Notes: generated by a model from the letters alone, not told the origin. A DNA stretch of 64,000 nt from Phytophthora colocasiae (GCA_018806915.1 JAGKQI010000081.1:434001-498000); one strand, 5' to 3'; positions 39,597 to 50,222 are shown, numbered from the stretch's first letter. Numbers and translations: made by a program.

Positions 39597-39909
39597 CTGC
39601 CCCTCCAAGCCTAGTCCAGCTATAGATGTGGCTGTTATCACGATTACTGAGATCGGTTTGGTTTATGCACGATTTTTTTAGTGATGGTTGAATGTACCCA
39701 TACACTCGGCTATGTAACAAGTGTTACAGGTGCAACGTGTTGAAGTTGATTATGCAAAATTGTTTTGACGTCAATATTGTATGGATTCAACTCTAAATTG
39801 TTTCCTCAGTATGAAAATGGTTTATACTCCATTGTAGGGTGGTTGCAGTGTGCACGTAAGGAAAAAGTTGGTTTTTGAAAAAACTGCTGAAGCTTTTGTA
39901 TTGAAATTT

Positions 39910-42900
39910 TTACTGTAGACCCTCCCAATACTTGCGCACCTTTGCGTCTTGCTTGGCAATGTATTGTCCTAGTAGAACCCTGACTTCTGTAGCCAGCGAT
40001 TTCAATGGTTCCCACGAATCTTCTACAGACTCTAAACCTTTCCAGCTTACTAGGACTTCATAGTCTTTGATTGAGGAGTTCCACCGGTGGTTTTTGAACC
40101 CATTAACGGCCAAAATGATGCCCTGGGAGGCTACATGCTCTAGGATTTCCTCTGTTACCTCTAGCTGACTGTCAGCATAAAACTTTAGGCGTGATGCATG
40201 TACATCTAACTCCTCTCCTGTCACTAAATGACTGATTCTGAAGGAGTGGGAGTCTGCTCTGACCACTTTGTATGGTCCTTGCCATGTGACGAGGAGCTTG
40301 TTGCCCTTTTTCTCGTCAACACGTGAGCGTAGTACATAGTCACCAATGTCAAAGTTGACCAGGTTGTCACCTCTCTCTTTGTTGAGAAGCCGCTGCTTGA
40401 GGCGGTGGTCTGTAATGGGTTGGTGCATTGCGCACAGACTAGATCGTAGCTCAGCTAGATGTTTGTCAATCGCTGCCGAAGTTTTGGGCAAAGCGACTAG
40501 CTTTTTGTTGCCCGGGTGGTAAAACTCTGCAAGCGGTGAAGGACATGGTAGCCCAGTGAAAAGTTCAACTGGCGCTCGATTGCCGAGCGAGGGGAGAGCC
40601 GTGTGATTCAAGCTGGCTTGAACCAGTGGCACTAGGTAGACCCAATCTTTTGTAGAAACTTTGTATTCCAGGGTCATTGCCCGCAGGACTTGTAGAATAT
40701 CTCGATTGACCCGTTCTACAGAGCCGTTAATCCATGGGCTGTATGCCAAGGTGAAGTGTTGTTGGCTCTTGAGTCTCTTTGAGAGCTCGGCCACGACTTC
40801 GTTTTTGAAATGACTACCGTTGTCGCTGACCCAGGTTGGAGGGACACCGAAACGACTATGCCAGTCAAGGATGGCTGCCGTTGCCACTGCACTGTCCGCA
40901 GTGTCACACACGACAAGCTCGCAGAAGTGCATGACATGATCTTTTAGAACCAACAAGTATTTGCTAGTGCCAAAAGATTCGCCCATAGAAAGAAAATCCC
41001 AATGGAGGACTCCATTTCTTTCGTGACAGTCGATCGTTTCACCCCATGGGCGGTGAATCGTTCGTGGGCCCTTCACGTACGGACAGAGTAGGCAGTTTGA
41101 TACAAACGTGTGTACCACGCCTCGGATATCGGGGACGTGGAAGACGCGTCGGAGGTGATTTACCATTGCGGTTTCTCCCCGGTGGCCTTGGGCCCCACAG
41201 TGCGCGATGACGCACAGTCGTTGGGTTAAGTCTGAGCTCGCTCGCGGTATCCAGATCCGCTCGTCAACACGTAATACACCGTCACTGCCCCTGACAGCGC
41301 CTGCAGGTGCTTGCTGCTGCTGCTGTATTGTTTGGATCTCATCTAGTGAAGGCCAGACAAATCTTTCGTCGTCCAATGGCCGGAGGATCTGCCTTGCGTC
41401 CGTTTGATGTGTTGCTTGCTTACTCTTGGTTCGCTTCTTGGTAAAACGTTTCAACTTTACCTTCGTCGTCGGCTGCCCTGCCCATCGGGACAGCATGTCG
41501 GCCCAGACGTTGGCTTCGCCATCAACGTGTTCAATGACATACCGGTAAGGCATGAGCTTCAATGCCCATCGCAGTAACTTGCCTCGAATATGTTTCTTTA
41601 TGCTTACGTGTGGAGCGAACACATGTATGAGGTTGCGGTGGTCACAGAATAGCCTAAAAGGCTTCGGTCGCATCAGTAGATAGTCTAGTTTTTCACAAGC
41701 CACTACAATTGGATACGCCTCTTTCTCAATGACTGTCCAGTTTAGTTGGGAGCCCTTGAAAGTACCGCTGAGGCACGTGAGTAGCTTGTGCTGCTGAGTA
41801 GCAACCGGTAGAGTAGCATCATAGTCCACAACCTGGCTTACAATGACTGACCAACCGCAATCAGATGCATCTGAGCACACAATTGTAGTGGCGGAGTCGT
41901 CTGGTAGCGCTATAGTAGCGGATGTCGCCAGTAGGTCCTTTGTATTTTCGAAAGCTATTCGCTCTGTATCAGTCAATGTGACTGAGATGCCAGCCGCGAC
42001 GCGCTTTGTGCGCTTTCCACCTTTCAGAGATTCATCAAGTCGCTGCTGGAGAGGCTCAACGGTGCGAGCATAATCGACGACAGATTCCCTCACCCAGTTC
42101 GCAGCGCACAGAAACTGTTGCAACTGGCCTGCCGTTTCTGGGTAAGGCATCGATCGTAGTACGTCAATGCGAGCTGGATCGTGTGAAACACCATCACTGT
42201 CGATGATGCGTCCACACCACTTCACAGATTGCTGGTAGATGCTGCTCTTCTTCGCGCTCAGCTTGAGCCCGTACGCAGCTACCAAGTCGAAAAACTCTTC
42301 CAGCTTGGCTACGTATTCGTCGATGTCATCGGCAAATAGGAGTAAATCATCAATCCAAATGACAATGGAAGTATACAGCATCGAATCGAAGCACCGCTCC
42401 ATCGTCTGCTGAAAATGCACAGCGGCATCACAGCATCCCTGAGGAACACGACGTGGAGTGTATATTTTGGTGTCTGTAATGTACGACATTAACTCTTGGC
42501 AGAGCTTATCTAGGGGTAGCTGCCAAAAGCCTTTGAGCAGGTCAAATAACCCAAAATGTTTCTTGCCTCGAGTATGTTCGAGTAGAGTAGCCATGTGTGG
42601 CATCGTGCTAATCATTGCCTCTATGAGGTCGTTCACAACACGGTAGTCACAAGTCTGGCGATACGCGTCAGAATTTTCACCTGGCTTGCGTACTGGGAGC
42701 ACTGGGCTAGCCCAACGGCTGCTGGGGTTTTCATACACCCAGCCTAGCTTTACGAGCTTACCGTTAAATTCACGCAGGAAAGTTCGCACGGCCGGAGGAT
42801 AGTGCCTCGGCTTACATTTGACTGCGCTGGTGCCTTCTTTAAGCCGGATCTTTAAGGGGTCCACTTTTGCAGGTGGGTCATTGCCCAGTTCGAGTCTCCA

Positions 42901-44427
42901 GATATCGTGCTTGTCCACTATGGTGCGGAGCTGTTGCTCTAACCTCCGTGGAAAACCGTGCTCGAGTGCCTGGGCTACGAGTCTGTCGAGAGCATTTTGT
43001 AGGTCCTGGTCCGTGAAACGGGACGATAGAGTTGGTAGGTCATCCTCAACTTCAACATCTGCATCCTCTTTGTCTTCAACTCGCACCGCTAATTGCTCCA
43101 ATTGCCGGTCAATGTCGATTCCGAGCGATTTTAAGACATCTTGCCCTAATATGAACTCTGGTTCTTCACCTTCGATAATGAGGCACTCAACTGGCTCATG
43201 GAGCGAGACGGGCCCGGCTGCCGTATTCAGCAATAGACGAAGATGAACAGAGGACATACAATTGACCTCATGGTCTGCCACAGTCACGTTCACCACTGGG
43301 GTCTCAAGTGTCTGTACAGTCACAGATGGGTCCAGTTGTTGTAGCTGCACAACATGCCGGCGTCCAATGGCAGCTCTATCCGCACCGGTGTCGGCGCAAA
43401 AGGGCACCGACAGCACTCCATTGAGTAAAATAGACTTCTCTTCGGATGGTAGGCATTCCCGCAGACGCTTGAGTTTAGCTACGGTTCGCTTATTTCCGTC
43501 GTTCGATCGCTGTGCGCGGAGCTTGCGGCGGATGTCAGCTTTCTGGTCATCGGAAGCTGTTGGGCATTCCGATAGCCAATGCATCTCACTGCAATGGGGG
43601 CACGGAGTGGGCGGCACTTTGGGTCGCTCGGCAGTTGTCTTAGTAACCGGTCTTGGACCTGCACTACGGGGTTCACTATTGGGTTTGGGTTTTTTAGTTG
43701 GTTGCTTGTTAAGGCCAGGTTGAGATGGACGCTCACCACTACCGTCGCTTCTACCGCGCTTTGTGCGCTTCTGGCTCTGGTAAGCTCGCTCCTGGTCCAA
43801 CGCCTTCTCTAGCACCAAGTCGTGCAGCAAGACCTCGTCTTCCTTTGCTTTACGCACCTGGAAACGAATTGCCCGCTGTACTTCATCAAGTAGAGCTTTG
43901 GGCTCTAATGACGCGATCAGTATGCGGCATAGTTGTTGCCTGCCATCCGATCCAGTGAAAAACTGATTCCAACCATGTTCGTCAATGATATCATGACAGC
44001 GTTTGAAATACTGTATCACTCTTTCGCTCACGTCAGTTTCAGACATGTCCATGCGCAACTGGTCACGCATTTCCGCGTCAATGTCTGGAACGTCGTTGTT
44101 CTTCACACTGGTGATAATCTTGTCGACCTCCGCCATGATATGATCGTCAGTGACGTCGTCAATCGAGATTTGCCAACGGAGGAGGCACCACATGCGGAGG
44201 AGCCCCTCGTCGAAGGTGTTCTTGACCGGGACGATTAGATCGCCCGTATTGTCCTTAGCACGACTCTGGATTGTCTCTTCATACTCTCGGCGCTCTCGGC
44301 GCCACTTCACCAAGGCTGCATGTGAGGTGCTTGAGAGACGAGGAGGCAAAATCGGCGTGAAGATCGGGGCGCCACGGTCCTGGTCATCATCATTCGAGGT
44401 CGTGTTGGTTGACCGAGTCTTGGCCAT
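39910..44427 (-). CDS. Gypsy-2 Gag-Pol polyprotein in one frame (1505 aa)
   Basis: ATG 44427 (MAKTRSTNTTSND) was chosen because the longer frame begins inside the LTR. Order: Gag with zinc-knuckle-like CPHCSEMHWLSEC; protease ADTGADRAAIG; RT with LFDLLKGFWQLPL, VPQGCCDAAVHF and WIDDLLLFADD; RNase H with CSDASDCGWSVIV; integrase HHCC (HCGAQGHRGETAMVNHL, CLLCPYV) and core HWDFLSMGES, VSDNGSHFKNE, GSVERVNRD; C-terminal chromodomain (YEVLVSWKGLESVEDSWEPL). No stop or frameshift interrupts it, unlike the other Gypsy copies here, so it may still be active. Gag and Pol share one frame, so their ratio must be set after translation. Confidence 0.95.
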   Translation of the reverse strand: MAKTRSTNTTSNDDDQDRGAPIFTPILPPRLSSTSHAALVKWRRERREYEETIQSRAKDNTGDLIVPVKNTFDEGLLRMWCLLRWQISIDDVTDDHIMAEVDKIITSVKNNDVPDIDAEMRDQLRMDMSETDVSERVIQYFKRCHDIIDEHGWNQFFTGSDGRQQLCRILIASLEPKALLDEVQRAIRFQVRKAKEDEVLLHDLVLEKALDQERAYQSQKRTKRGRSDGSGERPSQPGLNKQPTKKPKPNSEPRSAGPRPVTKTTAERPKVPPTPCPHCSEMHWLSECPTASDDQKADIRRKLRAQRSNDGNKRTVAKLKRLRECLPSEEKSILLNGVLSVPFCADTGADRAAIGRRHVVQLQQLDPSVTVQTLETPVVNVTVADHEVNCMSSVHLRLLLNTAAGPVSLHEPVECLIIEGEEPEFILGQDVLKSLGIDIDRQLEQLAVRVEDKEDADVEVEDDLPTLSSRFTDQDLQNALDRLVAQALEHGFPRRLEQQLRTIVDKHDIWRLELGNDPPAKVDPLKIRLKEGTSAVKCKPRHYPPAVRTFLREFNGKLVKLGWVYENPSSRWASPVLPVRKPGENSDAYRQTCDYRVVNDLIEAMISTMPHMATLLEHTRGKKHFGLFDLLKGFWQLPLDKLCQELMSYITDTKIYTPRRVPQGCCDAAVHFQQTMERCFDSMLYTSIVIWIDDLLLFADDIDEYVAKLEEFFDLVAAYGLKLSAKKSSIYQQSVKWCGRIIDSDGVSHDPARIDVLRSMPYPETAGQLQQFLCAANWVRESVVDYARTVEPLQQRLDESLKGGKRTKRVAAGISVTLTDTERIAFENTKDLLATSATIALPDDSATTIVCSDASDCGWSVIVSQVVDYDATLPVATQQHKLLTCLSGTFKGSQLNWTVIEKEAYPIVVACEKLDYLLMRPKPFRLFCDHRNLIHVFAPHVSIKKHIRGKLLRWALKLMPYRYVIEHVDGEANVWADMLSRWAGQPTTKVKLKRFTKKRTKSKQATHQTDARQILRPLDDERFVWPSLDEIQTIQQQQQAPAGAVRGSDGVLRVDERIWIPRASSDLTQRLCVIAHCGAQGHRGETAMVNHLRRVFHVPDIRGVVHTFVSNCLLCPYVKGPRTIHRPWGETIDCHERNGVLHWDFLSMGESFGTSKYLLVLKDHVMHFCELVVCDTADSAVATAAILDWHSRFGVPPTWVSDNGSHFKNEVVAELSKRLKSQQHFTLAYSPWINGSVERVNRDILQVLRAMTLEYKVSTKDWVYLVPLVQASLNHTALPSLGNRAPVELFTGLPCPSPLAEFYHPGNKKLVALPKTSAAIDKHLAELRSSLCAMHQPITDHRLKQRLLNKERGDNLVNFDIGDYVLRSRVDEKKGNKLLVTWQGPYKVVRADSHSFRISHLVTGEELDVHASRLKFYADSQLEVTEEILEHVASQGIILAVNGFKNHRWNSSIKDYEVLVSWKGLESVEDSWEPLKSLATEVRVLLGQYIAKQDAKVRKYWEGLQ

Positions 44428-44465
44428 CTTCGTGGTTTGAGCAGAAAAACTGCTAAAGAATTCTT

Positions 44466-44791
44466 TGTAGTGTCTGCAGGGAAATCGAAGACACACGGGG
44501 GGAGTCGGCGAAGCTCCCTGAAGGTTTTTGCCGAAGTGTATTGCTAGTGGTAGATTGCAAAGTGAGGTTGTTCCTAATTGCTAGCTTAGTTTACCAAATG
44601 CCGGAGGCATTGGCGCCATAGGCACTTGGTTGGCCACGGTGTGTGTCAACACATTTGTCGTTATGTCATCAACATTGTCGTGACGCCAATCTTGTTGTCA
44701 ACAGCGTTGGCGTTATCGGCTTCCCGCAGCTCTGGCTGGAGTTGGCTGGGTGGATACTGTGCATGAATATGCATGCCTTGGCAGCACTACA
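44466..44791 (-). repeat. 5' LTR of Gypsy-2 (right copy)
   Basis: 326 bp, TG...CA ends in minus orientation. Confidence 0.95.
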
Positions 44792-44981
44792 AGACGTCGT
44801 GGTAGTTGCCACTCTTGACTTCTCCGAAATTCTGCGCTAAAAATCCACTTCAGTGCGAGTTGTTTGAACGGATCACGGTTGGATCCGCGTTCGATCACGG
44901 ATAAAACGGCACATTCGAGGTGGCCTTTGTTGAGGAAGTTGTTGGTCACGTGCATTTCTCTTCGGGTCTTGGTGTGCAGAC

Positions 44982-47060
44982 CAGTGCTTGGAAAAAAAGT
45001 ATTATTATAAATAATAATAGTATTTTTCTATCAAAATAAATATTATTGTTCTTTGTAACTGACCAGTATAAATCTTCTCCCATGAATTTATTGGCATTCT
45101 TAATTCAAGTAAAACCCCGAACAACTTGAAAAATGACTTAATACTGAGTTCAAGTTTATTTCATTGCTCTCCTACCGTCCAGTCATCCAGAACACTTCGC
45201 TGTGGAGCTCTGTATTCCGCACAACAGCCCCTCTACCCCTGTAGTTCACTTTTCAACTCGACTTGTAACTCCGACCCTCTGTCCTCCCTCTTCTACTGTG
45301 CGCGATGACCAAGAACTCCGACATCTGCCGCGTTCTCTACGCTTCCTTACCTGACAACTACTTCAAGTGCAAGTACTGCGGTACTGTGCGTCGCCAACAA
45401 CCCTCAAGTAGCTACGGTAACCTCATTAGCCACTTGAGGGACAAGCACCCCGACTATGAGGCCCACTACGTCGCGCATACAAGCTCGCTGACCGCCAACC
45501 TACACTCTTTCGGCTTTGTCAGCGACAAGATTGCCAACATCTATCACTGGATGGAGTGGGTGGTCGACCGCAACTTGCCGCTGTCTGGAGGTGGACCACC
45601 CTCTAACCTGTTCAATGTCTCGTCTAAAGCCCATCTCCTCCAAGACGCTAAAAAGTACCTGAGTGTGGCAACCGTGGCAGTGGAAAAGTTATTGCGGCAA
45701 ACATCCCACCGGGAATTCGGTATCATGTTCGATGGCTGGCAGTGTTTGTCGGAGCACTATGTGGCGCTCATCGCTATATATTGGCGTAATAACGAGGTGC
45801 ACTACGATCTACTTGCGTTAGCCCCGCTTGACGAGGCGGACCAATCAGCGGAGTCCCATTGCTCCTTCCTTCGGAATATTTTTCCGATTTTCGGCCAATC
45901 AGAGGAGAGGTTAAAATTTCTAGTGGGCGACAACTGTGCAACCAATCAGCGCATGGCTACACCTTTCGGTGTCCCGTTGGTGGGGTGTGCGTCCCATCGT
46001 TTCAATCTGGCGTCCAATCAGTTTTTGACTGAACACGAGGAGCTTGTGACGGCAGTGGCCACGCTGATGACGGCACTCCGGACTGTTAAGAATCGCGCGG
46101 AGCTCCGTCGCCATACGCCACTTGCTCCTCTTCGCGCCAACGCTACGCGCTGGAGCTCGACCTTTACGATGCTGGAACGGTATGTGCGAATCAGAGACGC
46201 TATCAAGCGCGTCGATGCCGTCTACGATCTAATCCCGAAGCCCGCTATGCATCGACGTATTGTCGCGCTTATGAGACGCTAAAACTCTTTAACAGCGTCT
46301 GTAAGAAGCCTGCGACGAGGCCCTTACCATGGCCTCTGTGCGCGTTCTTTTCGACAAGATTGCAGAAATGTATCCCGTTACGGCTGTGTATTTGTCGCCG
46401 GACGCCAACATTGTCCACTCGCCTGCTTTCGAGAGTGCCGCGGTTAAGGTACTTATGTTGCGGAACAAAATTTGAGTTGCTCGAATTAATTATATTTTGC
46501 TCTTCATCCATATAGGTTGCCGGAAATCGCGAAGGGAATTAACAGAGGAGGAGCTACAAGCTCTGGAGCCGCTTTTAAATCTACGGCTGCATCAGCAGAT
46601 GCTGCCCCTAACGACAGTCGCGTTGGGACCAGAACCAGAGCGCATCTCGGCGGCGAGGACTTTGCGACATCGCTGCTGCAGTCTGACAGCATCCCTGTCA
46701 CTTCGACTCCACAGTACAGCCCTTTGGTGAAGGCCATACCGCCGACGAGCAATCGGTGCGAGAGGCTCTTCTCGCAGTGCAAGCTGGTGATGACGCCTCA
46801 ACGTTCATCGCTCCTTCCGGTGAATTTTGAGATGATCGAGTTTCTTCGGGTGAATCGGAAGTACTGGAATGCCAGCACGCTCATGGATGCGAGCGTTGAG
46901 GGCGAAGAAGAGTAACCTTTACTCAGTAAACGGACACTCAGTGAGTACAATACATTAGTTATTGCTCATTACTTTATTATTGCCTTCTTCGTGGAACAAG
47001 TATTTACTATTGCTCTACAGAACAGGCCGATCATTACTTTATTGTAATGTCCGAGCACTG
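44982..47060 (+). mobile_element. hAT DNA element hAT-2, decayed
   Basis: Ends CAGTGCTTGGA (44982) and CAGTGCTCGGA (reverse complement from 47060), flanked by the 8-bp duplicate GTGCAGAC (44974-44981 and 47061-47068). AT-rich subterminal DNA with TATTATTATAAATAATAATA lies on the left. It carries a broken BED-finger transposase gene. Inserted in the START region of the START-FYVE gene. Confidence 0.95.
45305..46915 (+). pseudogene. hAT-2 transposase, frameshifted
   Basis: The first frame (45305-46282) has a BED zinc finger (FKCKYCGTVRRQ, GNLISHLRDKHPDYEAH) and part of the RNase H-like core (FGIMFDGWQ, FLVGDNCATNQ, GCASHRFNLA, NATRWSSTF). Near 46270 and again near 46310 the frame changes; a possible intron 46450-46515 (GTACTT...ATATAG) follows, then the C-terminal dimerisation domain in the frame of 46517-46915 (AIPPTSNRCERLFSQCKLVM, LPVNFEMIEFLRVN) after another shift near 46620. 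Not translatable as one enzyme. Confidence 0.85.
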
Positions 47061-47525
47061 GTGCAGACCGTAGAGAACATCCTCTAGGGATCCGTCAATA
47101 GTCCCAACGCAGAAAGTGGTGGGAGCTCTGGCCAATGCGTTGTCCTGACTCAGTGAAGGCTAGAACTCTGGTTGCATCTTACACTTGTACACACGCAGTC
47201 CGTTGTGTTTTTTAACCAGCTTCCACTCGCGGACATCGGGTTCCGGACATCCTTGACGTCGGTACTCGCACTCATGGGCTAAAGTCCTTGACACGACACT
47301 GTGGGCTAAATTCCGGAAGGCTTCGACATCCCCTTCGCGCAGTTTCACTTTAGGTCGAGCCATGGGCGGCTCGGGGGTCTTGGTAGAAGACCGGGCCAGA
47401 CGGGATTTGTGCCATTTCGCTCCGAGTTTCTCGCGCATACTGGTGGGTCGAGCTCTGTCTCGACGTTCTGAAAGGGGCTGAAGTGTTCGAGCTCTTCGCA
47501 GTGGATTCTCATCGGCAATGTTCAT

Positions 47526-48370
47526 AGCGAAGGAAATCGGGAAGGTCGACGCTCTCTACTACTAGCCAAAGCTGCAATGATGCAGCCTCAACTGGAGGTG
47601 ATACGAGCTCGGAATTACTGATCCTTCAGGCAATTTTTGCTGGTTTCAGGCTGAAACTTTCAGTAGCATTGAACTCAATGTGGACAGCCGGGTGGTGTGT
47701 TACGCTCTAAGGTATGCGGATGGTGTCGGCTGTACATGGCTACAGTTTTCGCATAATGTGCCTGTGGGTCGGGGGATCCCAAGATGCGAGTGCTGGACAG
47801 TAGAAATGATCCTGCCTGAAATCGATGAGACTCGGCTGTACTAAGTAAGCCGATAATATTGAAATCTTGCACACACGAAAGACACGGTTGATTTTACATG
47901 TTTTAGTATTGATGGTAACTTTTCATGGATAATCTTGATCCATGATCCTCTTGGGCCCCAGACCTGCGCTGCAAGTGTCTTTGAACCACCTGTGCCAAAG
48001 GCACAAATTACGCAATGAAACATCCTTCTCGTCCTTGTTAACCCTGCTTTTATTTTCAGTCTTGATGCTTGTCTACCCGGAAGATTCACTGGGCAAGTGC
48101 CAATTGGGTCATGTACAATACGGCACTCAAACAGCATCTTCAGGTCGCTAAGGCAACGAAGTACATGTAGTACATGCAAATGCACAAGCAAAGTGGTGAC
48201 AGTAGATTTACCGAACGCTGTTTCAACAGAATCTCAATGATACATGTATCACAGCTGAGAATTCAAGGCCAACGTGGTCAAGCTCAATTGACTGGAAGAC
48301 ACACAGCGCGAGGCACACTGCGACATTAGGATACGGAAAACGGAGAGCGCATTGAAACGATGTTGCAGGA
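47526..48370. other. Intergenic, no gene recognised
   Basis: ORFs here (for example 47841-48191 minus) show no family signal. TACATGTA occurs near 48165 and 48241. The right end leads into the hairpin cluster before the WY gene. Confidence 0.5.
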
Positions 48371-48515
48371 TAAGCATCAAGCTTTGCTTAGTCATGCAGC
48401 ATAAATGTACAAGCACTGCGCGAGGAAAGTTTACTGCTTGTCCAGCAGTAAACTTTCCTCGCAGATGACCTCCTCACTTTGGATTGTGCTGTTGTTCAAT
48501 GATTCATTGAACAAC
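48371..48515. repeat. Cluster of perfect hairpins upstream of a WY effector gene
   Basis: Three inverted repeats within 145 bp: TAAGCA/TGCTTA at 48371-48390 (8-base loop); a 19-bp perfect stem at 48420-48438 and 48444-48462 with loop TGTCC; a 12-bp perfect stem at 48491-48502 and 48504-48515 with a single central base. The last ends 16 bases before the ATG at 48532, so it may lie in the 5' leader. Confidence 0.85.
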
Positions 48516-48531
48516 TTGTTCATACACCGTC

Positions 48532-49386
48532 ATGATCTGCTCAGTTACCCGGCGCTACTACGTTCTCCTTGTTGTGGCCATAGCTTGCCTCAGTGCCGTC
48601 TCCACTGCATCAGTGTCTAAGGAGGCAGGAAGAGTCCTCACCGCGAGTGTTCCAGGCCTAAATCAAGCTGTGGCCAGCAAGACGAAATGGACGACCAAGT
48701 TGATCCAGAATATCAAACTTCGGGTTGGGAATCAATCTCCAGGCGACGCGTTTAAGATTCTCCAGCTTGACAAGATGGGGGTCGGTCTCTTCAGCTCTCC
48801 AGGGTTTTTCAAGTGGGAGAAAATCGTGAGGAAAGCTGAACAGAACGCCCCAGAGACAGCAATGTTCTCGATATTGGCTACGCACTACACTGACGACGTT
48901 CTGGCGACGATGTTTGCAGCAGCGAAAGAGGTCGACAGCACGCGCTCTATCGCTGCCAAGCTGGAAGGGATCCAACTTTCGAACTGGGAGAGTGCTGGCA
49001 AGTCTTCAACCTACGTTTTCAAGGCCCTGAAGCTCCACAAGACGGGCGATAATCTGTTTGAGAGTCCGTTGTTATCTACTTGGACAACTTACGTTACCAG
49101 GACTCGTCAAAGCAACACAGATAAATCCCTCTTCATAACGTTAGCTGAGCAATATGGCGACGTAGCCATCGCCAAGATGATTGCTGCCGCGGCGATGGTT
49201 GACAGTTCCGCAGAACTTGCCATCAAGTTGCGTGCCGTGCAGTTTCAGTATTGGTACGGTGTTGGTGGGACCCCGAAGACGGTGAACAAGTTGATTGGAA
49301 TGGCTGCCAACTCGGACGATCTGACCAAGAAAGTTGCGCGAGATTTTAGGAAATTCTATCGCAATGCCAAGCGTAGTGCTGTGTAA
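48532..49386 (+). CDS. Secreted WY-repeat protein without a clear RxLR (284 aa)
   Basis: Signal peptide about 1-26. RVLT at 34-37 sits where RxLR is expected but lacks the final Arg, and there is no EER. Two and a half WY/LWY modules follow: SPGDAFKILQLDKMG with FFKWEKIV and THYTDDVLATMF; LSNWESAGKSSTYVFKALKL with LSTWTTYVTR and YGDVAIAKMI; a final FQYWYGVGGTPKTV half unit ending FRKFYRN. The fold is shared with the neighbouring effectors. A basic end (RNAKRSAV) could favour nuclear location. Probably a plant-immunity effector with a degenerate entry motif. Confidence 0.85.
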   Translation: MICSVTRRYYVLLVVAIACLSAVSTASVSKEAGRVLTASVPGLNQAVASKTKWTTKLIQNIKLRVGNQSPGDAFKILQLDKMGVGLFSSPGFFKWEKIVRKAEQNAPETAMFSILATHYTDDVLATMFAAAKEVDSTRSIAAKLEGIQLSNWESAGKSSTYVFKALKLHKTGDNLFESPLLSTWTTYVTRTRQSNTDKSLFITLAEQYGDVAIAKMIAAAAMVDSSAELAIKLRAVQFQYWYGVGGTPKTVNKLIGMAANSDDLTKKVARDFRKFYRNAKRSAV

Positions 49387-49629
49387 GTTTGCAGCATGGA
49401 CACGCAGGGGGCTTTAAGCTTATAACAACGTGAAGAGTACAGTAGATCTTAAGGATCCACGAGTGAGTTTGAAGTTGGAGGTGTTGCGGCAGCTTTGGTG
49501 GAGAGGACATCCAGAGCGAAGACAACAGCACGTTGTTCCAGCTCGCCATGTGCTAAATCTTTGGATCGCCCAAGCTGCAGAAATCTGTCGCGATAAGATA
49601 TAGGAGGTTCATTTGTAATCGTCAAGTTG

Positions 49630-49875
49630 TCATGTTTTGCTGGAATTGGGCCAACTCACCTCGAACGGCAAGCCCGGTTGCCTCCTAAAGTCGCGCATCA
49701 CGCGCTTGACAGTGTTAGACGAGATCCCAAGACACTCTGCAACAATGTCTCGCGTTCGTCCCCTTCGTGTAAGGCCTTGCGTGCGTGCAGCGGTGAAGAA
49801 GTTGTGTACATTCACCACAAACTTCTTCTCGCCAGCTGTGAGACCCACGCCTTGAGGCATGCCGTGCTCGCTCAA
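49630..49875 (-). pseudogene. Transposase helix-turn-helix fragment
   Basis: About 81 codons: LTAGEKKFVVNVHNFF, then GRTRDIVAECLGISSNTVKRVMRDF, a helix-turn-helix of the kind found at the start of Tc1/mariner-type oomycete transposases. No catalytic domain follows; the frame ends at 49630. Orphan transposon scrap between two effector genes. Confidence 0.6.
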
Positions 49876-50222
49876 AAATAAACGCTGCTTAGCGATTTTG
49901 GCCCAGAGGGCAGCTTTGATATCTATCTATAGATTCTATGTGTTTGCTGCGCAGTGGCGACAGTTTTGACTGCACCACGCCTTGATCTACCTGATGTTGA
50001 AGTTCGAGTGGGGCCAAGTGCACTGTCCCGTACAATACTGTGTTTTTGCATCACCGTGCTTAGGTGGAGTGGACTGTTCTATTGATGGCAAACCTGTGAC
50101 ACAACGGATGTACGGAGCGCTCTGGCCCGGCTGCTGTTCGTGGGCTCAGCTGTTCATGTTGTGTACATGTACAGTAAGACCTGACTCAGTTTTTAATTAC
50201 TCAGTGCATTAGAAGAGAAGGA
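49876..50222. other. Intergenic upstream of the effector gene at 50223
   Basis: No gene seen. TACATGTA near 50163 and CTCAGTTTTTAATT about 40 bases before the ATG could be promoter elements. Confidence 0.45.

Larger units (their letters stand above)
39280..44791 (-). mobile_element. Ty3/Gypsy element Gypsy-2, single intact polyprotein
   Basis: LTRs 39280-39596 (317 bp) and 44466-44791 (326 bp) start TGTAGTG and end CACTACA, flanked by AGACG (39275-39279 and 44792-44796). The LTRs differ mainly by 9 bp (GATACTGTG) missing from the left copy. One long ORF covers gag to chromodomain. A purine-rich tract (about 39597-39612, minus strand) precedes the 3' LTR. No initiator-tRNA type primer site was seen after the 5' LTR. 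Inserted in the START-FYVE gene. Confidence 0.97.
38610..47525 (-). pseudogene. START-FYVE protein gene broken by two transposons, a nonsense codon and a frameshift
   Basis: Three pieces on the minus strand. 47525-47069: N-terminus (MNIADENPLRR), ending with CVGTIDGSLEDVLYGLH after an in-frame TAG at 47160-47162. 44981-44797: continuation TKTRREMHVTNNFLNKG and DPFKQLALKW, with a frameshift near a T run at about 44840. 39279-38610: VCTIESMGTGVDG, the end of the START lipid-binding domain, and a FYVE-type cysteine cluster (CSVCGKKPK, HRHCGICKQRVCHKC, CCKIC). hAT-2 and Gypsy-2 sit at the two junctions with clean target duplications (GTGCAGAC, AGACG). Intact relatives would bind lipids and phosphoinositides on endosomes. 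The accumulated damage shows this copy is dead. Confidence 0.9.

Noticed and set aside
47841..48191. 116-codon minus ORF with hydrophobic start
   Set aside because: No family signal and overlapping frames on both strands; not enough to call a gene.
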